Assembly (NCBI GenBank): GCA_002786715.1
Contig: PCTW01000055.1
Location: forward strand, 1-64,000
DNA length: 64,000 bases
Direction of reading: 5' to 3'
DNA from: Bdellovibrio sp. CG22_combo_CG10-13_8_21_14_all_39_27
GTDB taxonomy: Bacteria > Bdellovibrionota > Bacteriovoracia > Bacteriovoracales > Bacteriovoracaceae
The position numbers and the translations under genes are program-made. Below are positions 48,757 to 56,563 of this stretch, piece after piece (position 1 is the stretch's first letter; every line of letters starts with the position of its first letter). The notes below the pieces were generated by a model, which did no database searches, had not been told where the DNA came from, and worked only from the letters and a program-made list of their open reading frames with translations.

Positions 48757-49230
48757 ATGACTCTTTTGTCTAAGGTCTCAATATTTATTATTCTCATATT
48801 TCCTTTAATAGTTTTGGGAGAAGTAAATTCTTCAGTACCGACACTTGGCAATTCTGCTATTCATTTTAATCAAGAGAAATGGAAGCTGATAAGTTCTGAA
48901 CATCTTTTCGATCGAGAAGTGCCCGTTCTGTACTTCAATAAAAACGAAAAAATAAAAGTCTATTTAAACTCTAGTATCGCCTCGACTTTAAAAGCGGAGA
49001 AGCACTTTTATGACAAATCTAAAGAGCTCTGTGGAAAAGGGAAGCTCGTTAAATTAAAAAATGAAGTGAGCTGTCGAATCCAACTCGATGGTAAGGAAAT
49101 GTATTCTCGTTACTCCTTATTAAATAAAAATGGAAAGAAATATATTCTCGCGAGAGAGCTTGTTGCAGTTTATGAAAAGCTCTCAAAAGATGAGCGTAAG
49201 GATCTTGATAGACTATATGAAGAACTTTAA
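48757..49230 (+). CDS. Exported protein of unknown function
   Basis: A 157-residue protein with signal peptide ending near LIVLGEVN and a single disulfide candidate (ELCGKG and VSCRIQ). The second half is charged and helical. It overlaps the start of the next gene by 14 bases, so the pair is probably coupled. No ribosome site is visible. No family recognised. Confidence 0.6.
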   Translation: MTLLSKVSIFIILIFPLIVLGEVNSSVPTLGNSAIHFNQEKWKLISSEHLFDREVPVLYFNKNEKIKVYLNSSIASTLKAEKHFYDKSKELCGKGKLVKLKNEVSCRIQLDGKEMYSRYSLLNKNGKKYILARELVAVYEKLSKDERKDLDRLYEEL

Positions 49231-51208
49231 TAAAATAAGCGTTAGTCTTTACGTCTTGCTCTTCAGCTTGAACGCTCAAGCTTACGAATGTTCGCTTGAT
49301 AAAGAAAACAAAGATGATGCTTATCAATCTTTCTTAAATTCATCACAAAGCATTTTAGCAGACCTTAAAAACGAGAATAATAAGTGTGCCCCTGAAGCTC
49401 AAGAAGTTGATCGGTTTGCCAATTCTATCAATTCCTACAAAGAGAGTATGGGACTCAATAATTGGACCATCTATTCTGATCTCAATTCTAATGATGTGGA
49501 TTACAAAATTACTTGTCATAATTATCAACAAGTCTTTTCAGCTCAGCATGATCTCTATGTGAAAAATAGAAGTTTAAATAGAGATACAGATGGACAAGAA
49601 GTGTTTGCCAGTAGGTGCGATGCCGAAGCTGATTATCAAACCTGTGCTAGTATTGAGTATCAAGAAAAAATAGAAGAGAAGAAGGTGCAATGCCAATCTA
49701 TTGTTTCTGAAGATCAATGGCGAGCTCGTAAAAATTCTCAAGTTAACTTTTTGAATCAAATGAATAATTTCATGAAGGATTCTTTAAACAAATTAAAAGA
49801 TCCTGTTTGCCAAAAATCTCACTCTAAAGAGTACATCGGAAATATGTTTAAAAATCTTTTAATGTTTACGGGAGAGGTTTTAACCATTGGCGCTGGTCCT
49901 ACTGGTGGGTTAGCTTATGCCGGAGCTACTGGCTTGATGGATAGCGTGATTTCGTTCTTAGGTGACAATACTGATTTTATGGATATGATTCAAAATGAGG
50001 AATCAACAAGAAGCCAGGCTTGTTTTTTTAAGAATCTTCAAAGAAGAGTTTTTGGCTGTTCTAATTATCAACAAGTAAAGCAACGGGAGCAATCTCTAAA
50101 TGACTTCAACTCGGCCGTCAGTTGCGCCAGGGAAACGAAACCTATTTTTGATAATGCTCAGGACTTTTCTAAGCTGCTAGGTTATATCAGTAAGATTGAA
50201 GATAAAGATGGAGAAGATCTATATTTCAGCTTACTCAATTCCTTTGACAAAAATAATTTAGGAGCTTCAACTCTTAAAGGAATTCAATCTTTACAGTCTT
50301 TGCCAAAAGATTCAGAAGTTTTAAATTCATTTTTTAAAGTTAACTCAGGTCCACGTGGGGATCGAATTAAAGCGAGAAAGGAATTAGAACTCTTTCAAAA
50401 TAAATTAAAAGATCTCAAACCGATTTTAAAGGCCCTTCAACCAGAAAATGCTGGAGAGTCGCCAGATAAATTAGTCAAAGAATTGAAAGAATATGATAAA
50501 AAATATGGAAGTCAATTCTTTGATGACCTCAGGCTCATCCACCAATTAAAGGCCAAGGCTGAAGGTAAAAGTTACTCTTCATTAGAAGCCTATGAAGCAA
50601 GCCAATCGATGATCGATCAATTTCAGAGGATGTCCTCTTCTATCGAATCTGGCAATTATCGAAGCATGGAATTAGTGTTCAATAGTTTTATGAAGTATTT
50701 TCCTGCCAATGTGATTACGCAAACGGAGAATTTATCTAAGAGCATGACAAATATTAAAGATTCAGTGGCAAGTTCTTCAAAAGATCGCATTGAGAAGTTT
50801 CAACGAGTCATTGAGCCATTATTAGAATTTTGTCATCAATTACCTGAAGTGGCCTATTTGAATTATTCTGCTAAAGAAGGAGTTTTTTCAAGTCACAATT
50901 TATCTGAACATCCAAATACAAGTTTCTTGGCGGCCTGCGCGCCATTTTATTGCGCCGACGGTTCAGGTTTAAAAGTTTATCAATCGGGATTTTCAGAATA
51001 TTATTTAAAAAGCTCGAATTCCAAGTTGAAAATTGCTGATCCTGCTTATCAAAAATCGGAATGTTCATCCGATGATTCTCAATGCAGAATCGAGCAATTC
51101 AAAAAGTATAGTTGCAATAAGGACGAAGCTTTATCTCCCGTTAAAAAGAGATTCAAAGAGGAGTACCTTAAGAAGGGAACTCTCTGTGGGCAAGCCATTA
51201 AAAATTAG
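49217..51208 (+). CDS. Large exported helical protein
   Basis: The ATG at 49217 opens into a signal peptide ending LNAQAYEC; an earlier in-frame start at 49130 would bury it in the previous gene. The 663-residue product is mostly charged helix with scattered cysteines, and one Gly-rich hydrophobic stretch (about residues 213-240, IGAGPTGGLAYAGATG) that could insert in a membrane. No known domain. The end overlaps the sulfide:quinone reductase gene by four bases. Confidence 0.65.
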   Translation: MKNFNKISVSLYVLLFSLNAQAYECSLDKENKDDAYQSFLNSSQSILADLKNENNKCAPEAQEVDRFANSINSYKESMGLNNWTIYSDLNSNDVDYKITCHNYQQVFSAQHDLYVKNRSLNRDTDGQEVFASRCDAEADYQTCASIEYQEKIEEKKVQCQSIVSEDQWRARKNSQVNFLNQMNNFMKDSLNKLKDPVCQKSHSKEYIGNMFKNLLMFTGEVLTIGAGPTGGLAYAGATGLMDSVISFLGDNTDFMDMIQNEESTRSQACFFKNLQRRVFGCSNYQQVKQREQSLNDFNSAVSCARETKPIFDNAQDFSKLLGYISKIEDKDGEDLYFSLLNSFDKNNLGASTLKGIQSLQSLPKDSEVLNSFFKVNSGPRGDRIKARKELELFQNKLKDLKPILKALQPENAGESPDKLVKELKEYDKKYGSQFFDDLRLIHQLKAKAEGKSYSSLEAYEASQSMIDQFQRMSSSIESGNYRSMELVFNSFMKYFPANVITQTENLSKSMTNIKDSVASSSKDRIEKFQRVIEPLLEFCHQLPEVAYLNYSAKEGVFSSHNLSEHPNTSFLAACAPFYCADGSGLKVYQSGFSEYYLKSSNSKLKIADPAYQKSECSSDDSQCRIEQFKKYSCNKDEALSPVKKRFKEEYLKKGTLCGQAIKN

Positions 51209-52416
51209 GCTCGCCCTTTCATCATAAAATCCCAATAGAGAACAGGTAACATTTTTGTTTTAAGCAACCACATGGAGTAGCGCTCTTTAGTCATGTCTAT
51301 CACGGGAAATGAGGGGAGAAGGATATCATTGTAACCAAACTCGGCGAGGATCACTTTTCCATATTCAGTAACAAGAGGACAAGATGAATAGCCATCGTAT
51401 TTTTTATTATTTTCAAGTGATCGTCCATTGAGGTGATCGATCAGGTTACGAACAAGGACTGGCGCTTGTTTTCTAACCGCTGCACCTGTTTTTGCGGTTG
51501 GGTATGCGGCGACATCTCCTATGGCAAAGACATTTGAAAATTCGGGAGATTGCATAGTATGAATATCAGCATTGAGCCAACCTTTGCTCGGACCTTCTTT
51601 GTGTGCAAGAGGTGAGTCTTGAACAAATTGAGGGGCTGACATTGGTGGCGTCACATGAAGCATGCTGTATTCGTAGGTGACTTGTTGTTGTTTGCCTTCA
51701 GAGTCGCTCACGCAATAAGTGGCCAGTTTATTCTTGGTATCGACCTCCACTAGATTATGATTAAAGCGGGTATGAATACCTTTTCGGACCACCACTTTGT
51801 TTAAAGCTTGTGCAAAAGAGGGGACACCAAAAATTCTTTGTCCAGCGCTTGTGAAAAAGATTTGAGCATCTTTACGACGGTTTGTTCTTTGAAGGTGAGC
51901 ATCAAATAGATACATGATTTTTTGAGGAGCACCTCCGCACTTGATAGGAGTATTGGGAAAAGTAAAAAGGGCCTGCCCTGATTTAAAGTTATGAAAGTTT
52001 TCCCATACTTTATCGACTGTTTGATAAGAGTAGATTGAGCAAACTCCTTCGTAAGGAAGGGTTGGATCTTCGAGACCTTTGATTTTTTCAAAATGGAGCT
52101 CTAATCCTGGACACACCACAAGGGCATCATAATGGAGTGCTCCTGATTTTTCTGTCTCCACTTGGTTTTGAAAGGGATCAATCTTAATCACCTTCTCAGC
52201 TAACCATTCAACGCCATTAGGAATGAGGTCTTTCATGTTGCGTTCAGTTGCTTCTTTGCGAGAAAGGCCAGCGCCAACCAATGTCCAAAAGGGTTGATAG
52301 TAATGCTTTTGAGCAGGATCTATGATGGTAATGCTTAATTTTTCGCCTGAATGTTTAAGTCTTGCGGCAACATCAATTCCTGCTGTTCCTGCACCAATAA
52401 TTAAAATCTTTTTCAT
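51205..52416 (-). CDS. sqr: Sulfide:quinone oxidoreductase, eukaryotic-type II
   Basis: A 403-residue FAD enzyme that oxidises sulfide to persulfide and passes electrons to quinone. It has GAGTAGIDVAARL (FAD), and the two redox cysteines in IKCGGAPQK (Cys160) and SSCPLVTEY (Cys346), as in human SQOR. NVFAIGDVAAYP binds FAD. AAGGACTTTAGC precedes the ATG, which overlaps the tauE stop (ATGA). It is encoded with an exporter and controlled by an FNR-like box. Confidence 0.9.
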   Translation of the reverse strand: MKKILIIGAGTAGIDVAARLKHSGEKLSITIIDPAQKHYYQPFWTLVGAGLSRKEATERNMKDLIPNGVEWLAEKVIKIDPFQNQVETEKSGALHYDALVVCPGLELHFEKIKGLEDPTLPYEGVCSIYSYQTVDKVWENFHNFKSGQALFTFPNTPIKCGGAPQKIMYLFDAHLQRTNRRKDAQIFFTSAGQRIFGVPSFAQALNKVVVRKGIHTRFNHNLVEVDTKNKLATYCVSDSEGKQQQVTYEYSMLHVTPPMSAPQFVQDSPLAHKEGPSKGWLNADIHTMQSPEFSNVFAIGDVAAYPTAKTGAAVRKQAPVLVRNLIDHLNGRSLENNKKYDGYSSCPLVTEYGKVILAEFGYNDILLPSFPVIDMTKERYSMWLLKTKMLPVLYWDFMMKGRA

Positions 52417-53210
52417 GCTAAAGTCCTTCCTATTTGAGTTGGTAAATAAGCAATTCCCATTTTCGCTCTTTCTTTATAGAGAATAAAGAGTCCCATGATG
52501 ATGAGAAAAACACCAAAGGCTTTTTTCAATTTATCCGCAGGTACAAACTTTACTAACCACGAACCGATAATAATGCCGATAGCGGTAAAGAGAATAAACA
52601 TTCCGATAAAATTCCAATCTAAGTGAACTTGATTCATGTAACCGAGATATCCCGAAAAGGAATTTGCGGCAATAATAACGAGCGAAGTTCCGACGGCCTG
52701 TTTCATAGGAACTCGTGCCATCAAATGGAGTGCGGGAACAATGAGAAAGCCGCCACCGACGCCAACCAATCCTGTCACAATACCAACAACCAAACCTAAT
52801 CCAGCTATTTTCAAGATAGGGAGATGAACTGTTTCCTCCATCTGTCCTTCGATGACTTTTTTCTTTTTCAACATGTAGTAGCTGGCCAGGAGCATGATGA
52901 TGGCAAAGAGAATAAGCTGAGTGGTACCCGATAAATATTTGGCAAAAAATCGAGCAGTAACAAAAGCACCAAACATGGCCACTGAACCAAAAATGGTTCC
53001 TGTTTTGATATTCAGATTTCCTGCCCGAAAGTGGCTAATACTTCCGATGAGACTCGTTGCTCCAACGACGACAAGTGAAGAAGCTACTGCGAGTTTGGCC
53101 TCCATGCCTATCACGTAAACTAAAATGGGCACTGTTAGAATGGAACCACCACCGCCCATGAGGCCAAGGCTTAGGCCAACTAATGTTGCGAGTAAGTATG
53201 CTGTGATCAT
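52413..53210 (-). CDS. TauE/SafE-family sulfite exporter
   Basis: A 265-residue protein with about eight spans and family marks VGLSLGLMGGGGSILTVPIL and LVGVGGGFLIVPAL (internal repeat). It likely removes sulfite or thiosulfate-type anions produced by persulfide oxidation. The start is ATG 53210 with AAAGGAGTGACA before it; an in-frame GTG at 53216 is unlikely. It heads the tauE-sqr operon. Confidence 0.85.
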   Translation of the reverse strand: MITAYLLATLVGLSLGLMGGGGSILTVPILVYVIGMEAKLAVASSLVVVGATSLIGSISHFRAGNLNIKTGTIFGSVAMFGAFVTARFFAKYLSGTTQLILFAIIMLLASYYMLKKKKVIEGQMEETVHLPILKIAGLGLVVGIVTGLVGVGGGFLIVPALHLMARVPMKQAVGTSLVIIAANSFSGYLGYMNQVHLDWNFIGMFILFTAIGIIIGSWLVKFVPADKLKKAFGVFLIIMGLFILYKERAKMGIAYLPTQIGRTLA

Positions 53211-53260
53211 TGTCACTCCTTTATCTGGAGTTATTGTGCCTGCGGATTCTATTTTGGAAT

Positions 53261-53274
53261 ATGATAGAGATCAA
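53261..53274 (-). promoter_or_regulatory. FNR-like box of tauE-sqr
   Basis: Read on the minus strand, TTGATCTCTATCAT matches the FNR pattern TTGAT-N4-ATCAA at nine of ten fixed positions. A CACAAT -10 (minus strand) lies exactly where a box centred at -41.5 requires it, giving a start near 53226 and a 16-base leader. Confidence 0.6.
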
Positions 53275-53281
53275 ACTCTGA

Positions 53282-53929
53282 TTAATCCGCAGAGTTTTCT
53301 TGGGCCATGGCCAGCATTGCATTTTCATCTAATATAAGGATATCGCGTCCCACTTTTTCAATAACTTTGCTGCGCTCAAGATCTCCAAGGACTCTCGAAA
53401 CAGTTTCAGTTTTGGCACCACAATATTCGCCAATTTCCCTTCGAGTCCAATGGTGAGCAGGATAGCGATTTTTCAAAAAAATGAGAGACTCTATAATGCG
53501 ACCTGAAACTCTCTTACTCATCGAGTCTTTAATTCTCAGCTCGGCCCTTCTTAGGTCTTTTGCCAGAAGATGGAGAAAGTGTCGCATGAGTTCGGGATCT
53601 TCAAAAACAACTTTCTTAGCTTCATCAATATCTAAAAAAAGTATTTTAGAGTTTTTTAAAGTTACAGCTGAGGCATGATAGGTGTCGTCTGCAAGCAATG
53701 ATCTGTGACCCATAAAAGTACAGGGTGAAAATATTCTCAGCAGTGTCTCAACACCAGCTTCTGAAAGGGTAATAAGACTGACCAAACCTTCTTGAATAAA
53801 ATAGAGTCCACGGGCCTTCTCACCTTCATTGTAGATAGTGGTTCCTTGGTTAAAGGATAATATTTTCCCTTCAATTCCTTTTGATTTGAGATATTGGGGA
53901 AAATCAAAGCGTTCGTAAAATTCAATCAT
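53282..53929 (-). CDS. Crp/Fnr-family regulator without iron-sulfur cluster
   Basis: A 215-residue protein: cyclic-nucleotide-like beta-roll (residues 10-110), dimer helix, and winged helix with recognition residues TETVSR (174-179), the Glu-Ser-Arg pattern of FNR-type readers of TTGAT. The N-terminal Cys cluster of FNR is absent; only Cys70 and Cys170 remain. It sits between two FNR-like boxes, and presumably controls the sulfur genes on both sides. Signal unknown; a thiol or persulfide via the two cysteines is speculation. No ribosome site visible. Confidence 0.88.
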   Translation of the reverse strand: MIEFYERFDFPQYLKSKGIEGKILSFNQGTTIYNEGEKARGLYFIQEGLVSLITLSEAGVETLLRIFSPCTFMGHRSLLADDTYHASAVTLKNSKILFLDIDEAKKVVFEDPELMRHFLHLLAKDLRRAELRIKDSMSKRVSGRIIESLIFLKNRYPAHHWTRREIGEYCGAKTETVSRVLGDLERSKVIEKVGRDILILDENAMLAMAQENSAD

Positions 53930-53984
53930 TGCGATACATTATGGCCTAAACTGATAAATATTAGCAATATAAGAGATATTAAAA

Positions 53985-53998
53985 TTGATTAAGATCAT
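53985..53998. promoter_or_regulatory. FNR-like box between regulator and persulfide dioxygenase
   Basis: TTGATTAAGATCAT matches nine of ten fixed positions. It lies 56 bases from the regulator ATG and 64 bases before the dioxygenase ATG. On the regulator side TAATAT lies at about the distance expected for a class II promoter (self-control); on the dioxygenase side the -10 is unclear. A six-base inverted repeat GGTTAC/GTAACC (54003-54026) is adjacent. Confidence 0.6.
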
Positions 53999-54061
53999 AA
54001 TAGGTTACGCTTGTTTTGGAGTAACCTCGTTGAGTAGATAGGAATATAGGGAGACTTTTAT

Positions 54062-54916
54062 ATGAAAATTCAGCACTTTTTTGATAACGATACTTTTACT
54101 TTGACTTATATTGTTTGGGATGAGCAATCAAGAGATGCCGTCATTATTGATCCTGTTTTGGATTATAATCCTAATTCAGGAAAATTTTCTTACAAAAGTG
54201 CCGATCTTCATCTCGAATTTATTAAAAAAAATGAACTCAATGTGCATTATATCCTTGAAACTCATGCTCATGCAGATCACTTGAGTAGTTCTGTGTACCT
54301 AAAAAAGAATCTTCCAAAGGCCAAGGTGGCGATTGGTGCACCGATTAAATTAGTTCAGGAAGTTTTCAAGGGTGTCTTTAACATGAAAGAGTTAAAGACC
54401 GACGGCTCTCAATTTGATCAACTTTTAAATGAAAATGAAGTGGTTCAAGCGGGTAGTCTCTCCTTTAAAGTTTTATATACTCCGGGGCATACTCCGGCAT
54501 GCGCTAGTTATCTTTTTGGAGATAACGTATTCACTGGTGATGCTTTGTTTATGCCAGATTACGGAACAGGTCGCTGTGACTTTCCAAAAGGGTGTGCCGA
54601 AGACCTTTATCATTCTGTAACCCAGAAGCTATATACTCTGCCAGATTCAACAAAATATTTTACTGGTCACGATTATTTGCCAAATGATAGAGAGCTCAAA
54701 TTTCAATCGACAATTGGGGAATCAAAGAAAAGTAATATCCGTCTGACAGGATCTACGAGCAAAGAGGACTTTGTAAAATTTCGTCGCGAACGTGACGCCA
54801 CTTTGGAAGCTCCTCGTTTGCTTCTCCCAAGTATCCAAGTCAATATCGCAGCTGGACATCTACCTGAAGCTGAAGACAATGGCATGAGATATCTCAAGCT
54901 GCCAATTAGAGAATAA
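54062..54916 (+). CDS. ETHE1/Blh-like persulfide dioxygenase (MBL fold)
   Basis: A 284-residue metallo-beta-lactamase-fold enzyme. THAHADH at 67-73, GHTP, TGDALFMPDYGTGRCDFP and GHDY give the metal and substrate site of the ETHE1/Blh group, which oxidises glutathione persulfide to sulfite. No rhodanese domain is fused. Known Blh genes lie with TauE exporters and regulators of the BigR type; here a Crp/Fnr protein replaces BigR. AGGGAGACTTTTAT is before the ATG. Confidence 0.85.
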   Translation: MKIQHFFDNDTFTLTYIVWDEQSRDAVIIDPVLDYNPNSGKFSYKSADLHLEFIKKNELNVHYILETHAHADHLSSSVYLKKNLPKAKVAIGAPIKLVQEVFKGVFNMKELKTDGSQFDQLLNENEVVQAGSLSFKVLYTPGHTPACASYLFGDNVFTGDALFMPDYGTGRCDFPKGCAEDLYHSVTQKLYTLPDSTKYFTGHDYLPNDRELKFQSTIGESKKSNIRLTGSTSKEDFVKFRRERDATLEAPRLLLPSIQVNIAAGHLPEAEDNGMRYLKLPIRE

Positions 54917-54926
54917 AAGAGGTTTT

Positions 54927-55460
54927 ATGATTTGGTTTTTAGTATCAGTGCTTTTTGCACAAGGGCCAACTCTAACTGAGGAGCAAGCTTATTCAAAAAA
55001 AGCAGAAAGCTATTTAAATCCTTTTAAGAAAGAATTAATGATGGTTTTAAAAAAGACAGTGGAGACCAAGGGGACAATTGCTGCCGTCAATACTTGTCAC
55101 CTTCAAGCTCCTAAAATCCTGGAAAAGCACTTAGAGCATTTAAAAAAGAATCAAATCGAAATAGGTAGGACAAGTGATAAATTGCGGAATCACGAAAATG
55201 CTCCTAGACCTTGGGTAGTGAAATATTTATCTGAATTTAAGGAAGGTCAAAGAAAAGGACCTGTTGTCGTAGAGATCAATGAAAATCGAATTGGCTATTT
55301 AGCACCAATTGGAATTCAACCGCTCTGTTTAAAATGTCATGGTGAGAAAATTGATCGAAAAGTTCAAAAAATCATTGCTGAGAATTACCCTAAAGACCAA
55401 GCCATCAATTATAAAATTGGTGACTTTCGTGGTCTTTTTTGGGTTGAAATGAATCGTTAA
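54927..55460 (+). CDS. Tll0287-like (DUF3365) periplasmic c-type haem protein
   Basis: A 177-residue exported protein, signal peptide of about 12 residues ending LFAQG. The haem motif CLKCH is at 134-138, and AAVNTCHL (Cys57) is typical of the family, as is YLAPIGIQPLC. It is 10 bases after the dioxygenase gene with AGAGG as ribosome site. An electron-transfer or sensor role is inferred. Confidence 0.82.
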   Translation: MIWFLVSVLFAQGPTLTEEQAYSKKAESYLNPFKKELMMVLKKTVETKGTIAAVNTCHLQAPKILEKHLEHLKKNQIEIGRTSDKLRNHENAPRPWVVKYLSEFKEGQRKGPVVVEINENRIGYLAPIGIQPLCLKCHGEKIDRKVQKIIAENYPKDQAINYKIGDFRGLFWVEMNR

Positions 55461-56017
55461 TTACAGCTTGAGAATTGGGCAGTTAATTCAATATTAACAT
55501 CTGACCACGTTTTGCCTTCGTGAAGTGCGAGACAAGCTTTGTTAATCGCCGACAATTGCTTAGAAGCAGAGAAATCGAGAATATCAATAACTCCATTGGC
55601 CTTCAGTTCGTTGCCCAGAATCGTGTAGTTCATTGGAACATCGCGATCAACACCATTCATATTCACTTTAAGTGTGATGTTTTTGTCATCAATTTTAGTC
55701 ACACGAGCAAGGATTTCTTTGCCTTTCATCGTACTGAAAAAGAATTTAGCAATTTTGGCATCACGCGCTTGATTGCTAGTATCAACAGATTGATGATCAA
55801 TTTTTAGACCAAGTCCATAAGTGATATCTTTGATAGATGTACTTCTAGTCTTTCCATCAAAGGTAAATTTAGAAAAGGCTCCACCGACACCAACTTTCGA
55901 AGGTGTTTTAAATGCTGTCCATTTAACTGTGAGGTCTTTCTCACTTACTTGAAAACATTCTGCATAAAGGGATTGCGATAAGAGCAGAGCACTTAGCGCT
56001 AACAAAGTTTTTTTCAT
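55457..56017 (-). CDS. YceI-family periplasmic lipid-binding protein
   Basis: Start ATG 56017 after GGAGTTTGCT; the TTG at 56029 is an unlikely longer start. The 186-residue protein has a signal peptide ending SLYAEC, then YceI-type strands VKWTAFKTPSKVGVGGAF, FFSTMKGKEI and MNYTILGNELKANGVIDI. YceI proteins bind isoprenoid lipids. The end overlaps the haem protein by four bases. Confidence 0.82.
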   Translation of the reverse strand: MKKTLLALSALLLSQSLYAECFQVSEKDLTVKWTAFKTPSKVGVGGAFSKFTFDGKTRSTSIKDITYGLGLKIDHQSVDTSNQARDAKIAKFFFSTMKGKEILARVTKIDDKNITLKVNMNGVDRDVPMNYTILGNELKANGVIDILDFSASKQLSAINKACLALHEGKTWSDVNIELTAQFSSCN

Positions 56018-56079
56018 AGCAAACTCCAAGAAAGGTTGTTAAAGATAAAGGCACCCTAGAATACAAGAGAAGAATATAA

Positions 56080-56319
56080 GTGAACACTAAAGAATTTCCC
56101 CATGAATTTTTTGTTGAGATTACTCAACAAGAATTTTATTTGGGTCGCATAACAGTTAACAAAATGCCCAAGGGGCACACTTGTGAAATTTCGATCGTGC
56201 AGCGCGAATCAAAAAAAATTATTAAACACGTTGACACTCTTTATGAGATCGAAGAGTATGCTGAGGCCGTGGACAGAGCGGTTCAAAAGCTTTCTCATTT
56301 TCTTAAAAATCAACTTTAA
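56080..56319 (+). CDS. 79-residue soluble protein
   Basis: Start GTG 56080 with a weak AGAAGAATA upstream. The product (beta strand then helix, EIEEYAEAVDRAVQKL) looks like a small compact alpha/beta domain. No family recognised. It stands alone between the YceI gene and the sigma-54 site. Confidence 0.55.
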   Translation: MNTKEFPHEFFVEITQQEFYLGRITVNKMPKGHTCEISIVQRESKKIIKHVDTLYEIEEYAEAVDRAVQKLSHFLKNQL

Positions 56320-56323
56320 GTCA

Positions 56324-56370
56324 GTCATCTTTTTGACTAGGTGATTCGTCGCGTTCGTCATTTTTATGAC
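56324..56370. promoter_or_regulatory. Dyads upstream of the sigma-54 RNA promoter
   Basis: GTCA-N6-TGAC (56324-56337) and GTCAT-TTTT-ATGAC (56357-56370), plus a third CGTCAT at 56372, share GTCA half sites. Their centres are about 132 and 99 bases before the predicted start, the usual range for enhancer-binding proteins. The activator is unknown. Confidence 0.5.
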
Positions 56371-56434
56371 TCGTCATACTTTTTCTAATTCTAATATTTC
56401 AACAAGTTAAGCTGTTTTCTCCGTGATCAAAAGT

Positions 56435-56451
56435 TGGCACGAACCTTGCTC
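56435..56451 (+). promoter_or_regulatory. Perfect sigma-54 promoter
   Basis: TTGGCACGAACCTTGCT matches the -24/-12 consensus at every fixed position, with GG and GC ten bases apart. The start would be near 56462. Confidence 0.85.
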
Positions 56452-56461
56452 TATGTATTAG

Positions 56462-56552
56462 TGTGTGTGTAGGAGCAAGAAGAAAGGATTTTTTCAAACT
56501 CCGTCAAATGTCTCTCGATAAAAAAAGGCCCACTGTTTCAGTGGGCTTTTTT
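56462..56552 (+). ncRNA. Candidate sigma-54-dependent small RNA, about 90 nt
   Basis: The stretch from the predicted start to the terminator is 91 bases. No ORF with a start at a plausible ribosome-site distance lies in it; the only ATG frame (56509) reads through the terminator. The 5' half has an open purine-rich segment (AGGAGCAAGAAGAAAGGA, 56472-56489) that could pair with ribosome sites' complements or bind a CsrA-like protein. The 3' half is an intrinsic terminator. The layout of promoter, short non-coding body and terminator is that of a small RNA. No homology was tested. Confidence 0.6.
56521..56552. terminator. Bidirectional intrinsic terminator
   Basis: GCCCACTG-TTT-CAGTGGGC (56528-56546) with six A before and six T after. 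It ends the small RNA on the plus strand and the ureohydrolase gene on the minus strand. Confidence 0.9.
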
Positions 56553-56563
56553 GTGTCTTTTTT

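Noticed and set aside
53282-53929. Classical oxygen-sensing FNR
   Set aside because: The N-terminal cysteine cluster for the iron-sulfur centre is absent, so I call it only Crp/Fnr family.
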